Shown here: one piece after another, positions 31,797 through 40,984 of the stretch
How the letters are laid out: the number at the start of each line of letters is the position of its first letter
How positions within the stretch are numbered: position 1 is the first letter of the stretch
Assembly (NCBI GenBank): GCA_947002045.1
Contig: CAMQJB010000002.1
Coordinates: forward strand, 1-64,000
Source of the DNA: an uncultured Collinsella sp.
GTDB taxonomy: Bacteria; Actinomycetota; Coriobacteriia; Coriobacteriales; Coriobacteriaceae
DNA length: 64,000 bases
Direction of reading: 5' to 3'
Notes under the pieces: generated by a model
Told to the model about the DNA's origin: nothing
Databases searched by the model: none
The model's input: the letters and a program-made list of their open reading frames with translations, nothing else
Program-made: the position numbers and the translations under genes

Positions 31797-32325
31797 CCAA
31801 GGGCCAAAATGGCCTCTCCATCCCCAGGCGACCGGCTCTGGCGCGCCGAGGAGTGTCCCCAAGTGCCGGCAGAAAAGGAATGTCCCTAACTGCCGGCTAG
31901 AGGGCACCGAAGAGGATGGCATAGGTAGAGGATTCGCCGAGCTTGAGCTCGTCGCCGGGATTGAGTTGGGCGGAACGGCCGGGCTCGACCTGAATGCAGA
32001 CGCGCGTGGCCCCGTTTACCACCACGGTTCCGTTGGTGGACGACAAGTCCTCGACGTGCCAGATATTTTGAGCATCGCACCAGATATGGGCATGGCGGGC
32101 CGAGACATCGTCGCCGACGTCGGTAATATCGCCCTCACCAGTGGCCAGTGCGCCAATCTCAACACCCTGCTCGCTCGGCTGAATCCAGCGCGGGGCGCTC
32201 ACGACAAAACTGTTTTGCACGCGCAGCAAGCCCAAGGGGTGCGCCGGGGCGGGTTCGCGTTCGCCCGCGGTCATCGACATGCCAAGCGAACGCGGCGTGG
32301 ATGTTCCTCCGCCACAGGTCGCGTG
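31797..32325. repeat. Partial duplication of the FHA gene 3' region, right (intact) copy
   Basis: Counterpart of 25056-25575. The non-coding part includes a GTCCCCAAGTGCCGGCAG segment of the dispersed GGGAC repeat family. It marks the right border of the AT-rich island. The remaining stretch 31600-31796 shows no gene. Confidence 0.8.
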
Positions 32326-32835
32326 CGCGTAGTCGATGGCATAGTTCACCGAGGACCGCACATCCGCCGAACAACCGACGGCGACAAACAGCACCAGCAC
32401 GGCCTCGGCGCGCTCGGCGGGCATGAGTTCTGCCGCCTGGGACAGGCGATCGAGCGCGTTGCGATAGAGATTCGTGTCCTGGTGGCACTCTTCGAGCGCG
32501 CGTACCATCGGTTCACCTGCAGGACCGCACACCATATTGATCACAGCCGTGGAGTCCATGGGATTTCGCTGGCGCAGGGCCAGTTGCGACATAATACGCG
32601 CAGCCGAGGTACCGTATTCGGCAAAGTAGCGCTGCTGAAGCGTGCCGACCGGCGCGCGAACGATAAAGCGGGAAACCCAAGAGCGATCGGCGGCCCGGCT
32701 CTGCGGGCTGCGGCCGTCGGCGAGCGGACGGGACGAAAGCACCAAGCCGCACAGCTCGATATGGCTCAGATGCGCCGCGCGCTTAAAGATGTCAAACATG
32801 GCCCCGCATGGGGTGAGCTCAACTTGAGATGCCAT
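31897..32835 (-). CDS. FHA-domain protein linked to a Ser/Thr kinase
   Basis: A 312-residue cytoplasmic protein. Residues 1-170 form a helical domain of unknown type. The C-terminal 110 residues are a forkhead-associated domain that binds phosphothreonine, with SARHAHIWC and EDLSSTNGTVVVNG. The gene starts three bases after the stop of the kinase gene upstream. It is therefore a likely substrate or adaptor of that kinase. A truncated second copy of its C-terminal half lies 6.7 kb away at 25155-25575. Confidence 0.85.
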   Translation of the reverse strand: MASQVELTPCGAMFDIFKRAAHLSHIELCGLVLSSRPLADGRSPQSRAADRSWVSRFIVRAPVGTLQQRYFAEYGTSAARIMSQLALRQRNPMDSTAVINMVCGPAGEPMVRALEECHQDTNLYRNALDRLSQAAELMPAERAEAVLVLFVAVGCSADVRSSVNYAIDYAHATCGGGTSTPRSLGMSMTAGEREPAPAHPLGLLRVQNSFVVSAPRWIQPSEQGVEIGALATGEGDITDVGDDVSARHAHIWCDAQNIWHVEDLSSTNGTVVVNGATRVCIQVEPGRSAQLNPGDELKLGESSTYAILFGAL

Positions 32836-32838
32836 GAC

Positions 32839-34683
32839 CTAGGCCTCCTTAGTCGTAGAAATAGAATCGGACGATACTTCGACAGGTCCGCCAAAAGTAC
32901 GGGCAGCTGCGGCTCCACCGGCAAGCGGAGTCGCCATCTGGGCTTTTGTGCGTCGCGGTGCCGAAACGGGAAGTTCAAAGGCAAAGCCCATCGCAAGCAA
33001 AAACCACGTAAGCGTATAGGTTGCAACCAGAGCGGCAACAAGGCCGCCCATCACGGCGCGTTGGGAAAATACGCTACATGCAGCCACAACCAGCACCGGA
33101 ACCTCGCAGGCAGAAAGCGCAAGCACACCCTGCAGGAAGCCCGAGCGCCGATCGCGCGCAAGCGCCCCCGCGGCAACGCCGGCTATGCCTGGCAGCGCCA
33201 ACGCCAGTGCGGCAATAATACCCGGTAGCGACCCAGACCACACGAGCGATCCCAAAGTCGCCGTCACGCGAGCGCCCGACGCCAGCAGCGCGGCCGAAAC
33301 CACGATCACAGCCCAAACCACGCCACAGACGACCGTCGCGCCGACCATCAGCGCGCGACGAACCGCGCGGCCAGACGCATCCATGGGGCACGGCGTGAGC
33401 GGCTCGCCGCGGAGCGAACGGCCGACATTTTGCGCATAGTGGTCACAAAACGCTGAGAGCGCCGCCTCGACCGCCGCCGGCTCGGGACGATCTTTTTGAT
33501 GGCTGGACAGACAGGCCGTCACCACGTCGAACAGCTGGGCATCGACAAACGCCAGCGCATCGCGTAGCTCTTCGGAATCCGGCTCAAGCCCTAGCTGCTG
33601 GGCCTGCTCGGCCGCGGCGAGCGCCACATCGGGCTCACGACGAAGCAGCTGAGTCAAATCACAACCGGGCGCATGGGCACCAATGGGATAGTCGGGCCGC
33701 GTGTCCATCTTGAGACGGTAGGGGCTCGCGATGTCGCGCGTCTTTTTGCGCGAACCCGAGGTGCCCGAAGTGCTCGGCGCGGCTTCGTATGGCGCGACGC
33801 CGGCAATGAGCTCGTAAACCGTGCTTGCCGCGGCATAGACGTCGATCGCCGGCGACATACGCAAAGCGCGCAGATCGGGAATATCGTCGGTGAGCATCTC
33901 GGGCGGGGCATAGGCAACCGTCGCGCGACGCAGCGTGGCATAGCGCTCGGTAAAGGATGCCTTGCCGCCGGTACCGGCCACGGCCGACGCAGGCTCAAGC
34001 GCCAGCGACGAGCCAAAGTCGATCAGGCACAGGTCAAAGGTGCCCTCGGCAAGCTGCCGGTCAAGCGGTAGACGCGCCGTGCGCACCATAATATTAGCGG
34101 GCGAGATATCGCGATGGACAAAGCCCTCACCCACCAGGCTCATACGGCAGAGCAGATCGAACAGGTCGCGACCCAGACGCGCCGCCACAAGCGGCGACAG
34201 GCGTCCGGCATCGTCCACGGCGAGTCGCGAACGCAAGCGGGCAAGCGTCTCGCCCTCGACCCATTCCATGACAATTGCAGGCACACCGTCGACCTCGCCC
34301 CAGCCATAGAGGCGGGGAAAGCCCTTGAGGCCCGAAAGGGCGCGGTGGCATTCATATTCCTCGCGAAACGCCGCCTTGAACTTGGCGACCAGCGCCTCAT
34401 GAGCGGTATCGTCGTCAAACTCATCGCGCGCCGGCAAGATGAGCTGCTTGAGTGCCACGGCCTCGCCTTGGGCGTTGACAGCACGCGTCACGCGGCCGAT
34501 ACCGCCACGGCGCATGGTGGCATCGTCGGCAAACAGCATCGTAAAACGACGCAGATAGGCAGGCAGTTCGTCCTGACCGAGCGCAATGGCCGGCTCAAAC
34601 CCGTCGACACGCGCCAGGCGCAGGCCGACCATGGGATCGCGACCGAGCGATTGTGGTGTGGTGGATGCAAGATCGGTCATCAT
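32839..34683 (-). CDS. Membrane Ser/Thr protein kinase-like protein
   Basis: A 614-residue protein. Residues 55-400 form a protein kinase domain with GGIGRVTRAV in place of a classical glycine loop, the Lys in VALKQL, HRDISPANIMV in the catalytic loop near residue 188, DFGSS as the metal-binding motif and YAPPEM with DVYAAAST downstream. Residues 455-580 hold about four membrane segments. The gene overlaps the upstream secreted-protein gene by four bases (ATGA) and is followed closely by the FHA gene, so the three form one signalling operon. Substrates are unknown. Confidence 0.85.
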   Translation of the reverse strand: MMTDLASTTPQSLGRDPMVGLRLARVDGFEPAIALGQDELPAYLRRFTMLFADDATMRRGGIGRVTRAVNAQGEAVALKQLILPARDEFDDDTAHEALVAKFKAAFREEYECHRALSGLKGFPRLYGWGEVDGVPAIVMEWVEGETLARLRSRLAVDDAGRLSPLVAARLGRDLFDLLCRMSLVGEGFVHRDISPANIMVRTARLPLDRQLAEGTFDLCLIDFGSSLALEPASAVAGTGGKASFTERYATLRRATVAYAPPEMLTDDIPDLRALRMSPAIDVYAAASTVYELIAGVAPYEAAPSTSGTSGSRKKTRDIASPYRLKMDTRPDYPIGAHAPGCDLTQLLRREPDVALAAAEQAQQLGLEPDSEELRDALAFVDAQLFDVVTACLSSHQKDRPEPAAVEAALSAFCDHYAQNVGRSLRGEPLTPCPMDASGRAVRRALMVGATVVCGVVWAVIVVSAALLASGARVTATLGSLVWSGSLPGIIAALALALPGIAGVAAGALARDRRSGFLQGVLALSACEVPVLVVAACSVFSQRAVMGGLVAALVATYTLTWFLLAMGFAFELPVSAPRRTKAQMATPLAGGAAAARTFGGPVEVSSDSISTTKEA

Positions 34684-35585
34684 AGGGCAAGCGCCGCCAC
34701 GTTATTGTTGAAGTTACCGAGTGCGACGTCATCATCGCCGTAATGGCCGACCCATTGGCATAGGTTGGTATAACAGCCCCACAGATTGGCATACTGCTGA
34801 TACCACTTTGACCGGGGCGAGAATGTCTGACGACCGAACTCGGCTCGAATGACAAACATCTCCCCGACCAGGCTGTCGCACGGCCTGGGATCTCCCGTAG
34901 AGTTATAGGTCGAGACCACGTCATTGGCACGAGAAACATAACCGTCGAGCATGTTGTACTTGGTCACAAGCCAACTGTGAATGCTCTCTTCCTCAGCAGC
35001 GGAAAGGCCACCGGAGTTTGCATCGTTGTCAGTGTTGCCGCCCGTCGAGCCGCCGTTTCCAGACCCTCCGGTAGAGGAACCCGACCCAGAGCCGCCACCC
35101 GAACTCGATGAATCCGAGCCGGAGCCAGAAGTATCCGAGCTACCGGGCTTTCCGGACTGCTGGGCGTCCTGCTCCTTCTGCTGCTCGACCTTATTCACCG
35201 TTGCCGCCACGCTATTGTTGGACAACCGATCGATGATCTTGGTGTTGGTGAGCACGATGGTTTTGCCATTGGCAAGCGTAACTTCGTTGTCCGGGGCCTC
35301 GGCGCCATCCGCATCGTCGGTGCCAAACACAATATGCGCGACCACACTTGCCCAAGCATATCCAGTCGTGGTGCCCAGATCACTTTTGACCTCATGCCCC
35401 ACGCGCGGCTCGCGTGCGGCATGCGCCTGCATCATGGACGGCACGGTCATGCCATAGGCAGAAACGCCAGCTATGACCAGCACCAGCGAGCACGACAGCA
35501 GTGCGTACGCCCGCGGTGCCAAGCCCAGTCGGCGTCGCATGCGCACCGCGGCGCCGCGCTTTATCTGAGTGCCACCGGGCCGCAT
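34680..35585 (-). CDS. Anchored extracytoplasmic protein of the kinase operon
   Basis: 301 residues from the ATG at 35585, which has GGAGGAG upstream (the longer frame adds 31 residues). A basic start and one hydrophobic segment (about 25-47) predict a membrane anchor or signal peptide. Residues 90-140 carry an NGKTIVLTNTKIID stretch. A Ser/Gly-rich linker follows (about 150-200), then a domain with three cysteines and many aromatic residues (QWVGHYGDDD near the end). Function unknown. Its overlap with the kinase gene suggests an envelope sensor or effector of that kinase. Confidence 0.75.
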   Translation of the reverse strand: MRPGGTQIKRGAAVRMRRRLGLAPRAYALLSCSLVLVIAGVSAYGMTVPSMMQAHAAREPRVGHEVKSDLGTTTGYAWASVVAHIVFGTDDADGAEAPDNEVTLANGKTIVLTNTKIIDRLSNNSVAATVNKVEQQKEQDAQQSGKPGSSDTSGSGSDSSSSGGGSGSGSSTGGSGNGGSTGGNTDNDANSGGLSAAEEESIHSWLVTKYNMLDGYVSRANDVVSTYNSTGDPRPCDSLVGEMFVIRAEFGRQTFSPRSKWYQQYANLWGCYTNLCQWVGHYGDDDVALGNFNNNVAALAL

Positions 35586-35600
35586 GCGTTCTCCTCCAAC

Positions 35601-35625
35601 AAAAACACGCCGCTCGGGAGCGGCG
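35601..35625 (-). terminator. Terminator or attenuator before the kinase operon
   Basis: Minus-strand stem CGCCGCTC/GAGCGGCG with a two-base loop, then TGTTTTTG. The T run ends directly at the Shine-Dalgarno of the secreted-protein gene. It is about 205 bases past the recR stop codon. The 35626-35830 stretch holds only a GCACGGGG/CCCCGTGC inverted repeat (35765-35792). Confidence 0.7.
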
Positions 35626-35830
35626 CATTCATTCGAATCCATATTTGAGTGTATCAGCGAACCCAAAAGGTTGCGCAACGAATGGGCAAATTAAGGATGC
35701 GAGCGGAAGCATCCATGCGATAAGCGGATACGAAGCATCTTTGTTGCACAACAAACTCACAGTCGCACGGGGAAATTATGACTACCCCGTGCATCGCGAG
35801 GAAAACATACGGCAGGAGCAGGCTCGCCAC

Positions 35831-36427
35831 CTAAATCGTGCGACGGGCCTCGATGGCGCGCCCAAGCGTAAGCTCGTCGGCATACTCCAGGTCGCCGCCC
35901 ACGGGAAGGCCGCTTGCCAGACGCGATACCTCGACGCCCAGCGGCTTGATGGTACGGGCCAGATAGCTCGCCGTGGTCTCGCCCTCAATATTGGGGTTGG
36001 TGGCGATGATGACCTCGTGGATGTCCTCGTGGCCCAAGCGTGCCAGCAGCTCTCGAATGTGCAACTGCTCGGGACCAATCTTGTCCATGGGGCTGATCAC
36101 GCCGCCCAATACGTGGTAGAGGCCGTGGTAGCTGCCCGTACGCTCGATCGCCTGGACGTCGCGCGGCTCGCCCACCACGCAGATGCGGGTGGTATCGCGC
36201 ATCGGGTCCTGGCAGATGGAGCACTCGTCGGCCGTGGCGTAGTTAAAGCAGCGGCTGCAAAAGTGGACCTCCTGCTTGACCTCCAGGATGGCCTCGGCCA
36301 GGCGGCGCGCCTCCTCGGCGTCGGCCTCCAACAGGTAATAGGCGATGCGCTGGGCCGACTTGGGACCAATGCCCGGCAGACGGCCCAGCTCATCGAGCAG
36401 TTTTTGCAGACTGTGATTTGCACTCAT
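35831..36427 (-). CDS. recR: Recombination mediator protein RecR
   Basis: A 198-residue DNA repair protein that works with RecO and RecF to load RecA. Seen: helix-hairpin-helix [17 protein letters not shown], zinc finger [16 protein letters not shown] (about residues 57-72) and Toprim domain with VVGEPRDV and [12 protein letters not shown]. Full length. It follows ybaB by 14 bases, the common ybaB-recR order. Confidence 0.97.
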   Translation of the reverse strand: MSANHSLQKLLDELGRLPGIGPKSAQRIAYYLLEADAEEARRLAEAILEVKQEVHFCSRCFNYATADECSICQDPMRDTTRICVVGEPRDVQAIERTGSYHGLYHVLGGVISPMDKIGPEQLHIRELLARLGHEDIHEVIIATNPNIEGETTASYLARTIKPLGVEVSRLASGLPVGGDLEYADELTLGRAIEARRTI

Positions 36428-36441
36428 ATTATATGCGTGTC

Positions 36442-36762
36442 TTAGAACGGCATGCCCGGGATGTTGAGGCCGCCGGTGATGGCGCCCATCTGCTTGTTGG
36501 CGAGCTCGTTGACGCCGCGGACGGCCTCGTTGACGGCAGCCATGATCATATCCTGCAGCATATCGACGTCCTCGGGATCGAGGGCATCGGGATCGATGGT
36601 GAGGTTGACGAGCTCCATCTCGCCGTTAACGGTCACCTTGACCATGCCGCCGCCGGCAGAGGCGTCGACGGTCTGGGACTTGAGGTTCTCCTGCGCGGCG
36701 GCAAGCTGCTCCTGCATCTTGCGAGCCTGCTTCATCATCTGCTGCATGTTCATACCGGCCAT
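36442..36762 (-). CDS. ybaB: YbaB/EbfC nucleoid-associated protein
   Basis: A 106-residue small DNA-binding protein. [20 protein letters not shown] near the start and [20 protein letters not shown] in the middle are family signatures. It lies between dnaX and recR as in many bacteria, here separated from dnaX by one plus-strand gene. Confidence 0.95.
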   Translation of the reverse strand: MAGMNMQQMMKQARKMQEQLAAAQENLKSQTVDASAGGGMVKVTVNGEMELVNLTIDPDALDPEDVDMLQDMIMAAVNEAVRGVNELANKQMGAITGGLNIPGMPF

Positions 36763-37102
36763 GATGGCTCCTTTACGTGCGGCCGCACGCCGAGCTGCAA
36801 GGGCAGCCGAGACGCGGCGGGACTTTCAAACTCAAAAATCGTACCACGGCGCGAGGCCAGAGAGCGGGGCGGACGTGTTACCTCAGTCGATATACATGTC
36901 CTGGAGCGCAAGCCGCACCCATAGATTATGCAAAGTTGAATAATTCGCATCTGCATAATATTGGAAGCTAAATCTTGTAGAGCCGGAATCCGACATTTAA
37001 TGCGTACCACTAAATGGCTAAATGCCGAGCCACTACTCGAGGCGGCGCACATGGCGGTGGGGTATAATTTGATTGCCATAGATAGCAATTTGGAGGTGCC
37101 CC
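36763..37102. other. Divergent region with promoter of the 37103 gene
   Basis: 340 bases between ybaB and the plus-strand gene at 37103. A good -10 box TATAAT lies at 37063-37068, preceded by TGGGG; no clear -35. Just downstream ATTGCCATAGATAGCAAT (37073-37090) is a short inverted repeat in the leader. The rest shows no gene. Confidence 0.5.
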
Positions 37103-37576
37103 ATGAATGCCCCCGACGTGCTCCAAAACATCCGCTCAAAACACCCCGTTGCATATTTGGTTCTCTATCTCTTTGTCGGCTGGGCATTGCTGGTTGTCAT
37201 CACCCATGCCATAGCCTTTGGAGCAGAACTGCTGATAGCCAGTTCGGACCAGCCCATCGTCAAATGGGAAGCGACCGATGAGTGCACCGACGGAACTCGA
37301 ACCATTTACTACAACAGCCCGTCCCTCTATCAAGAGTTCAAGGTCAAGATAAAGGACTCCAAGATTGTCGATGCCGAACTAGGCGCTTTCTTGACAATCG
37401 GAGCAACCCTCAACGCCGAGCAAGTCAAGTACACGGACAGCCATGCGACGTATCGTATCGACCTCAGCATCCTAGGGCGACCGTCACGCACCTGTCTGCT
37501 CGAATGCGATATACGCGGCACCACACTACACATGTCCGAAATACAGATGCGCCCGGACAAAGAGATCTCTTCTTGA
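37103..37576 (+). CDS. Small single-span membrane protein, unknown function
   Basis: A 157-residue protein with GGAGG upstream of the ATG. Residues 17-45 form one membrane segment (YLVLYLFVGWALLVVITHAI). The remaining 110 residues are predicted outside and rich in beta-strand patterns, with two cysteines near residues 130-135. I recognise no family. It lies between ybaB and dnaX, converging on dnaX with 21 bases between stops. Confidence 0.6.
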   Translation: MNAPDVLQNIRSKHPVAYLVLYLFVGWALLVVITHAIAFGAELLIASSDQPIVKWEATDECTDGTRTIYYNSPSLYQEFKVKIKDSKIVDAELGAFLTIGATLNAEQVKYTDSHATYRIDLSILGRPSRTCLLECDIRGTTLHMSEIQMRPDKEISS

Positions 37577-37597
37577 GCAGTATACCCGCCCGTACAG

Positions 37598-40069
37598 CTA
37601 CTCCACCGGCTTGAAGATGGTGGACTGGCCGAAGACGCTGCGGATGAGGGCTTTGGCCTCGTCCTCGGTCTGCGGGATGCTCGGGGCTGCACCCTGATGG
37701 CCGAAGGGGCTGCCCGCACCGGGGTTGGACTCCCAGGGAGCTGCAGGAGCGCCCTCCTCTTTGGGGGCAGTTGCAGCGGACTTGGGCGCGGACGCCGCAC
37801 CCGGCACGTCGAACGGAGGCAGATCGTCCCCGCTCGCATCGCCGGCAAAGCCGCCGACCATGGCGTCGTCGTAGGGCACCTGCTCGGATTCCCACGGCGC
37901 GGCAGGCTGAGCCTTGGGAGCGGACGCGCGCTCGGGCGCTCGGGGCGCGGGCTCGGTCGGGAGCTTGCCCGTGGCAGGAGCGCCGGCGGGGTTATCGGAG
38001 CGTAGCCAGGGGGCTTTGCCTAGGTCAGACGACTTGGGCGCGGGCGAGGCGGGCTTGGACACGGGTGTCGGAGCAGCCGGTTTGGGCGCCGCGGGCTTAG
38101 GCGCCGACGGGGTCGACGCCGCTACCGGTGTCGCTTGCCGCTGCGGCGCGCTGGCGCTCGAGGATGCAGGGGCCGCCGAGGACACGGGTTGCGGGTCCGC
38201 AGATGCCGCAGCCCGTGCAGATGGAGAATGCTCCTCATGTTGAGGAGCCGGCGTGCCACCCCCATCCAAGACATAGTCGACGGTACGACGACCGAAGACT
38301 GCGCAGACCGTCGGCAGGACCACCGATTGCGTATCGGCGCGACCGAGCATCTTGATGGCAAAGGTCGAGCCCGCGGGGAACGAGACGGTGAGCTTGGAGC
38401 CGTCGTCGGCCGTGGCGCGGGCGTTGAGCAAAAGCCCTGCGTAGGAAGCCTGACGCGCCTTGACACGCTCGACGACCTCGGCCCATTTGCGCTGCAGCTC
38501 TCCGGCATCCTCGACCGCGGGCGTCTCGGCAGCACCGGCGGCGGCAACCTGGGCGGCATTGTTGGACTGGGGCTTAGGTGCCGGAGCGGTGGCAGGCGCG
38601 GGGGCAGCAACGGGCTGAGGCGTCGAAGTCGGCGCAGGCTGAGGTGCAGGCGCTGCAGACTTGGAAGCTGACACGGACGCAGAACGGGGAGCAGGCTGGG
38701 CAGCCGGAACAGCAGCGCCGCGGTCCCAAGGCATGCCACCCTGATGCGCGGACGTAGCAGCGGGGGCAGCGGATGCCGCCGGAGCGGCAGCACGGGCGCC
38801 CGAAATGAGCGTCGGCTGTTGGGCAGCAGCGGGTACGGATGCTGCAGGCGCGGCGGCCTGAGCAGCGGCCACGCTCGCCGGCACGGCGCCGTTGGCAACC
38901 ATGGCCTCCAGACGTGCCACGCGCTCGGCCAATGCCTCAATCGTTAAATCGGCCTCGGGACGTGCCAGGCGCGTGCAGGCGATCTCGAGCACCAGGCGCA
39001 CGTCGCTCGCGCCCCTCATCTCCAGTGCGGCATCGTCGAGCACCGTCAGCACACGGGCCAGGCGGTCGGCAGGATGCTCGCCAAAGGCAGCGGCCTCGGC
39101 AGCAAGCGCCTCGGCCTGCTCGGCACCGCCCTCAAACAGCTCGGCACGGGCACCGGCAACGCAGGCAACGTACACGTCACGCACATGCGCCACCAGGTCG
39201 CGCGTCAGCTCCAGCAGGTCGTTTCCTTCCTCGACCTGCGCACGGATCAGTCCATAGAGCTCGGCAACATCGCGATCGGCAATGGCGCGGGCAAACTCGC
39301 CCAGGATCTGGTCCGAAACCTCGCCCAAAAGCGAGCGGGCATCGTCCGCATGCACGGCGCCGTTGCCAAAAACGCTCAGCTGCTCCAGCGTGGACAACGC
39401 GTCGCGCATGCCGCCCTTGGCATGGCGTGCCACGATAGCCAGCGCCTCGTCGTCGTAATCGAAGCCCTCCTGCTCGCACACGTATGCCAGGCGATACTCG
39501 ATATCCTCGTTGCCGATACGATGGAAATCGAAGCGCTGGCAGCGCGAGAGGATGGTCTCCAGAATCTTTTGCGGGTCGGTGGTGCACAGCACAAAGATCA
39601 CGTGTGCCGGCGGCTCCTCAAGCGTCTTGAGCAGCGCGTTGAACGCCGCCGTCGTGAGCATGTGGACCTCGTCGATGATATAAATCTTGTACTTGCCGCG
39701 CACCGGGGCAAAGTTGACGGAGTTGATGATCTCCTCGCGCACGTTGTCCACGCCAGTACGGCTTGCGGCATCGAGCTCGTAGACATCCGGGTGGTTGCCC
39801 TCGGCGATGAGCTCGCACTCCTCGCAAGTACCGTCGGGCATGCAGCCGCTTGCACCCTCGGCGCGCGCCGCCTCGGCATTGCGGCACAGCAGCGCCTTGG
39901 CCAGAATGCGCGCCATGGTGGTCTTGCCCGTGCCGCGCGGTCCGCAGAATAGGTACGCGTGGGACAGGCGCCCCTCGGTGATGGCGTGCTCGAGCGTCGA
40001 GACGATATGCTGCTGGCCCACCACGGAGTCAAAGGTGAGCGGGCGATACTTTCGGTACAACGATTCCAT
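37598..40069 (-). CDS. dnaX: DNA polymerase III subunit gamma/tau
   Basis: 823 residues from the ATG at 40069 with GGGGGAG upstream; the longer frame is an antisense artefact. The start MESLYRKYRPLTFDSVVGQ is canonical. Walker A is GPRGTGKTT near residue 47, a zinc-binding set of cysteines lies in CRNAEAARAEGASGC and CEEC, Walker B is IIDEVHML and the SRC motif is in LSRCQRFDF. Residues 380-770 are an Ala/Pro-rich region interrupted by a tau-like domain. It loads the sliding clamp. The unusual length comes from the low-complexity tail. Confidence 0.95.
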   Translation of the reverse strand: MESLYRKYRPLTFDSVVGQQHIVSTLEHAITEGRLSHAYLFCGPRGTGKTTMARILAKALLCRNAEAARAEGASGCMPDGTCEECELIAEGNHPDVYELDAASRTGVDNVREEIINSVNFAPVRGKYKIYIIDEVHMLTTAAFNALLKTLEEPPAHVIFVLCTTDPQKILETILSRCQRFDFHRIGNEDIEYRLAYVCEQEGFDYDDEALAIVARHAKGGMRDALSTLEQLSVFGNGAVHADDARSLLGEVSDQILGEFARAIADRDVAELYGLIRAQVEEGNDLLELTRDLVAHVRDVYVACVAGARAELFEGGAEQAEALAAEAAAFGEHPADRLARVLTVLDDAALEMRGASDVRLVLEIACTRLARPEADLTIEALAERVARLEAMVANGAVPASVAAAQAAAPAASVPAAAQQPTLISGARAAAPAASAAPAATSAHQGGMPWDRGAAVPAAQPAPRSASVSASKSAAPAPQPAPTSTPQPVAAPAPATAPAPKPQSNNAAQVAAAGAAETPAVEDAGELQRKWAEVVERVKARQASYAGLLLNARATADDGSKLTVSFPAGSTFAIKMLGRADTQSVVLPTVCAVFGRRTVDYVLDGGGTPAPQHEEHSPSARAAASADPQPVSSAAPASSSASAPQRQATPVAASTPSAPKPAAPKPAAPTPVSKPASPAPKSSDLGKAPWLRSDNPAGAPATGKLPTEPAPRAPERASAPKAQPAAPWESEQVPYDDAMVGGFAGDASGDDLPPFDVPGAASAPKSAATAPKEEGAPAAPWESNPGAGSPFGHQGAAPSIPQTEDEAKALIRSVFGQSTIFKPVE

Positions 40070-40184
40070 GGGTGCTCCCCCGGGTATACTGAGTCTTGTT
40101 GCCGCGGCGGCCATGCGGTCGCACGGCATACTGCATTCCATAATACCCGTACGGCGAGCCCGCCGCGATAGGAGTCCAAAGAGC

Positions 40185-40910
40185 ATGGCAGACGCAGAGA
40201 GCAACCTCGTCCCCTCCGAAGCAGCCGACCAGGTCGAGGTCGCGCTCGAGGAGCAGGCCGCAGCCGACGACGGCATCCTGTACCTCAACGAGTACCAGTA
40301 CGAAAACGACCTGGTCACCGACTTCGCCCGCCTGGTCGCCTCGCCCAGGCGTCGCGGTTCGCTGTATGTCGCCGCGGCAATTGCCGCGCTGATCGGCATT
40401 GGCATGCTGGTGGCCGGCGGTAACTGGATCAAGTTTGGCGTCGTCCTGATCGTATTCGGCGCCTTTTTGGCCTGGTGGAGCAAAAACCTGCACCACACGC
40501 TCGCCCGTGACTTTATCGACGCCGTCGAGGCCGACGAGTCCATGGGTGGCCGCTATCGCCGCGTCGCTGCCAACGAGGACGGCCTGATGGTTTGGGGCAA
40601 GAGCGGCAAGTCGCAGTTCTTCCCGTTTGAGAAGCTCGACCACGTACTCGACGGCGAGCGCATCTTTGTAGCCATGTTCGCCGACCAGGGCGTGACTATC
40701 CCTAAGGACACCTTTATCCGCGGCGATGCCGAGCAGTTTGGCCCCTTCCTTAAGGCGCGCATCAACAAAAAGCTCCGCATCGAGACCAAGAAGAAGAAAA
40801 TGAAGGCCGAGAAGGCTGCCGCCGAGGCCAAGCGGGGCGACAAGGCCGACAAGCCCCAGGACAACAAGGGCAAGCAGCGCAAGCAGAAGAAGAGCAAGAA
40901 GAAGCGCTAG
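40185..40910 (+). CDS. YcxB-like membrane protein
   Basis: 241 residues from the ATG at 40185 with AGGAG ten bases upstream. An acidic N-terminus is followed by two membrane segments (about 62-105) and a YcxB-like domain with GLMVWGKSGKSQFFPFEKLD and later IPKDTF. The last 45 residues are almost entirely Lys/Ala/Glu/Arg, ending in KKSKKKR, a likely nucleic-acid or membrane-surface-binding tail. Role unknown. It is divergent from dnaX. Confidence 0.7.
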   Translation: MADAESNLVPSEAADQVEVALEEQAAADDGILYLNEYQYENDLVTDFARLVASPRRRGSLYVAAAIAALIGIGMLVAGGNWIKFGVVLIVFGAFLAWWSKNLHHTLARDFIDAVEADESMGGRYRRVAANEDGLMVWGKSGKSQFFPFEKLDHVLDGERIFVAMFADQGVTIPKDTFIRGDAEQFGPFLKARINKKLRIETKKKKMKAEKAAAEAKRGDKADKPQDNKGKQRKQKKSKKKR

Positions 40911-40929
40911 GGCCGAGCGCCACTGCGAA

Positions 40930-40967
40930 GGGAATCTCATCCCGCTTCAGCGTAGGATGAGGCTCCC
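40930..40967. terminator. Hairpin between convergent genes
   Basis: CTCATCC (40936-40942) pairs with GGATGAG (40955-40961), extended by GGG/CCC. It lies between the convergent YcxB-like and secreted-protein genes. No T run follows, so its terminator role is uncertain. Confidence 0.35.
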
Positions 40968-40984
40968 CCAACAGGGCCTTCGAG

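Noticed and set aside
39795..40184. N-terminal extension of the YcxB-like protein
   Set aside because: The extension is antisense to the start of dnaX, and AGGAG before the ATG at 40185 marks the real start.
40070..40543. N-terminal extension of DnaX
   Set aside because: Extra residues are antisense to the YcxB-like gene; MESLYRKYRP is the canonical DnaX start.
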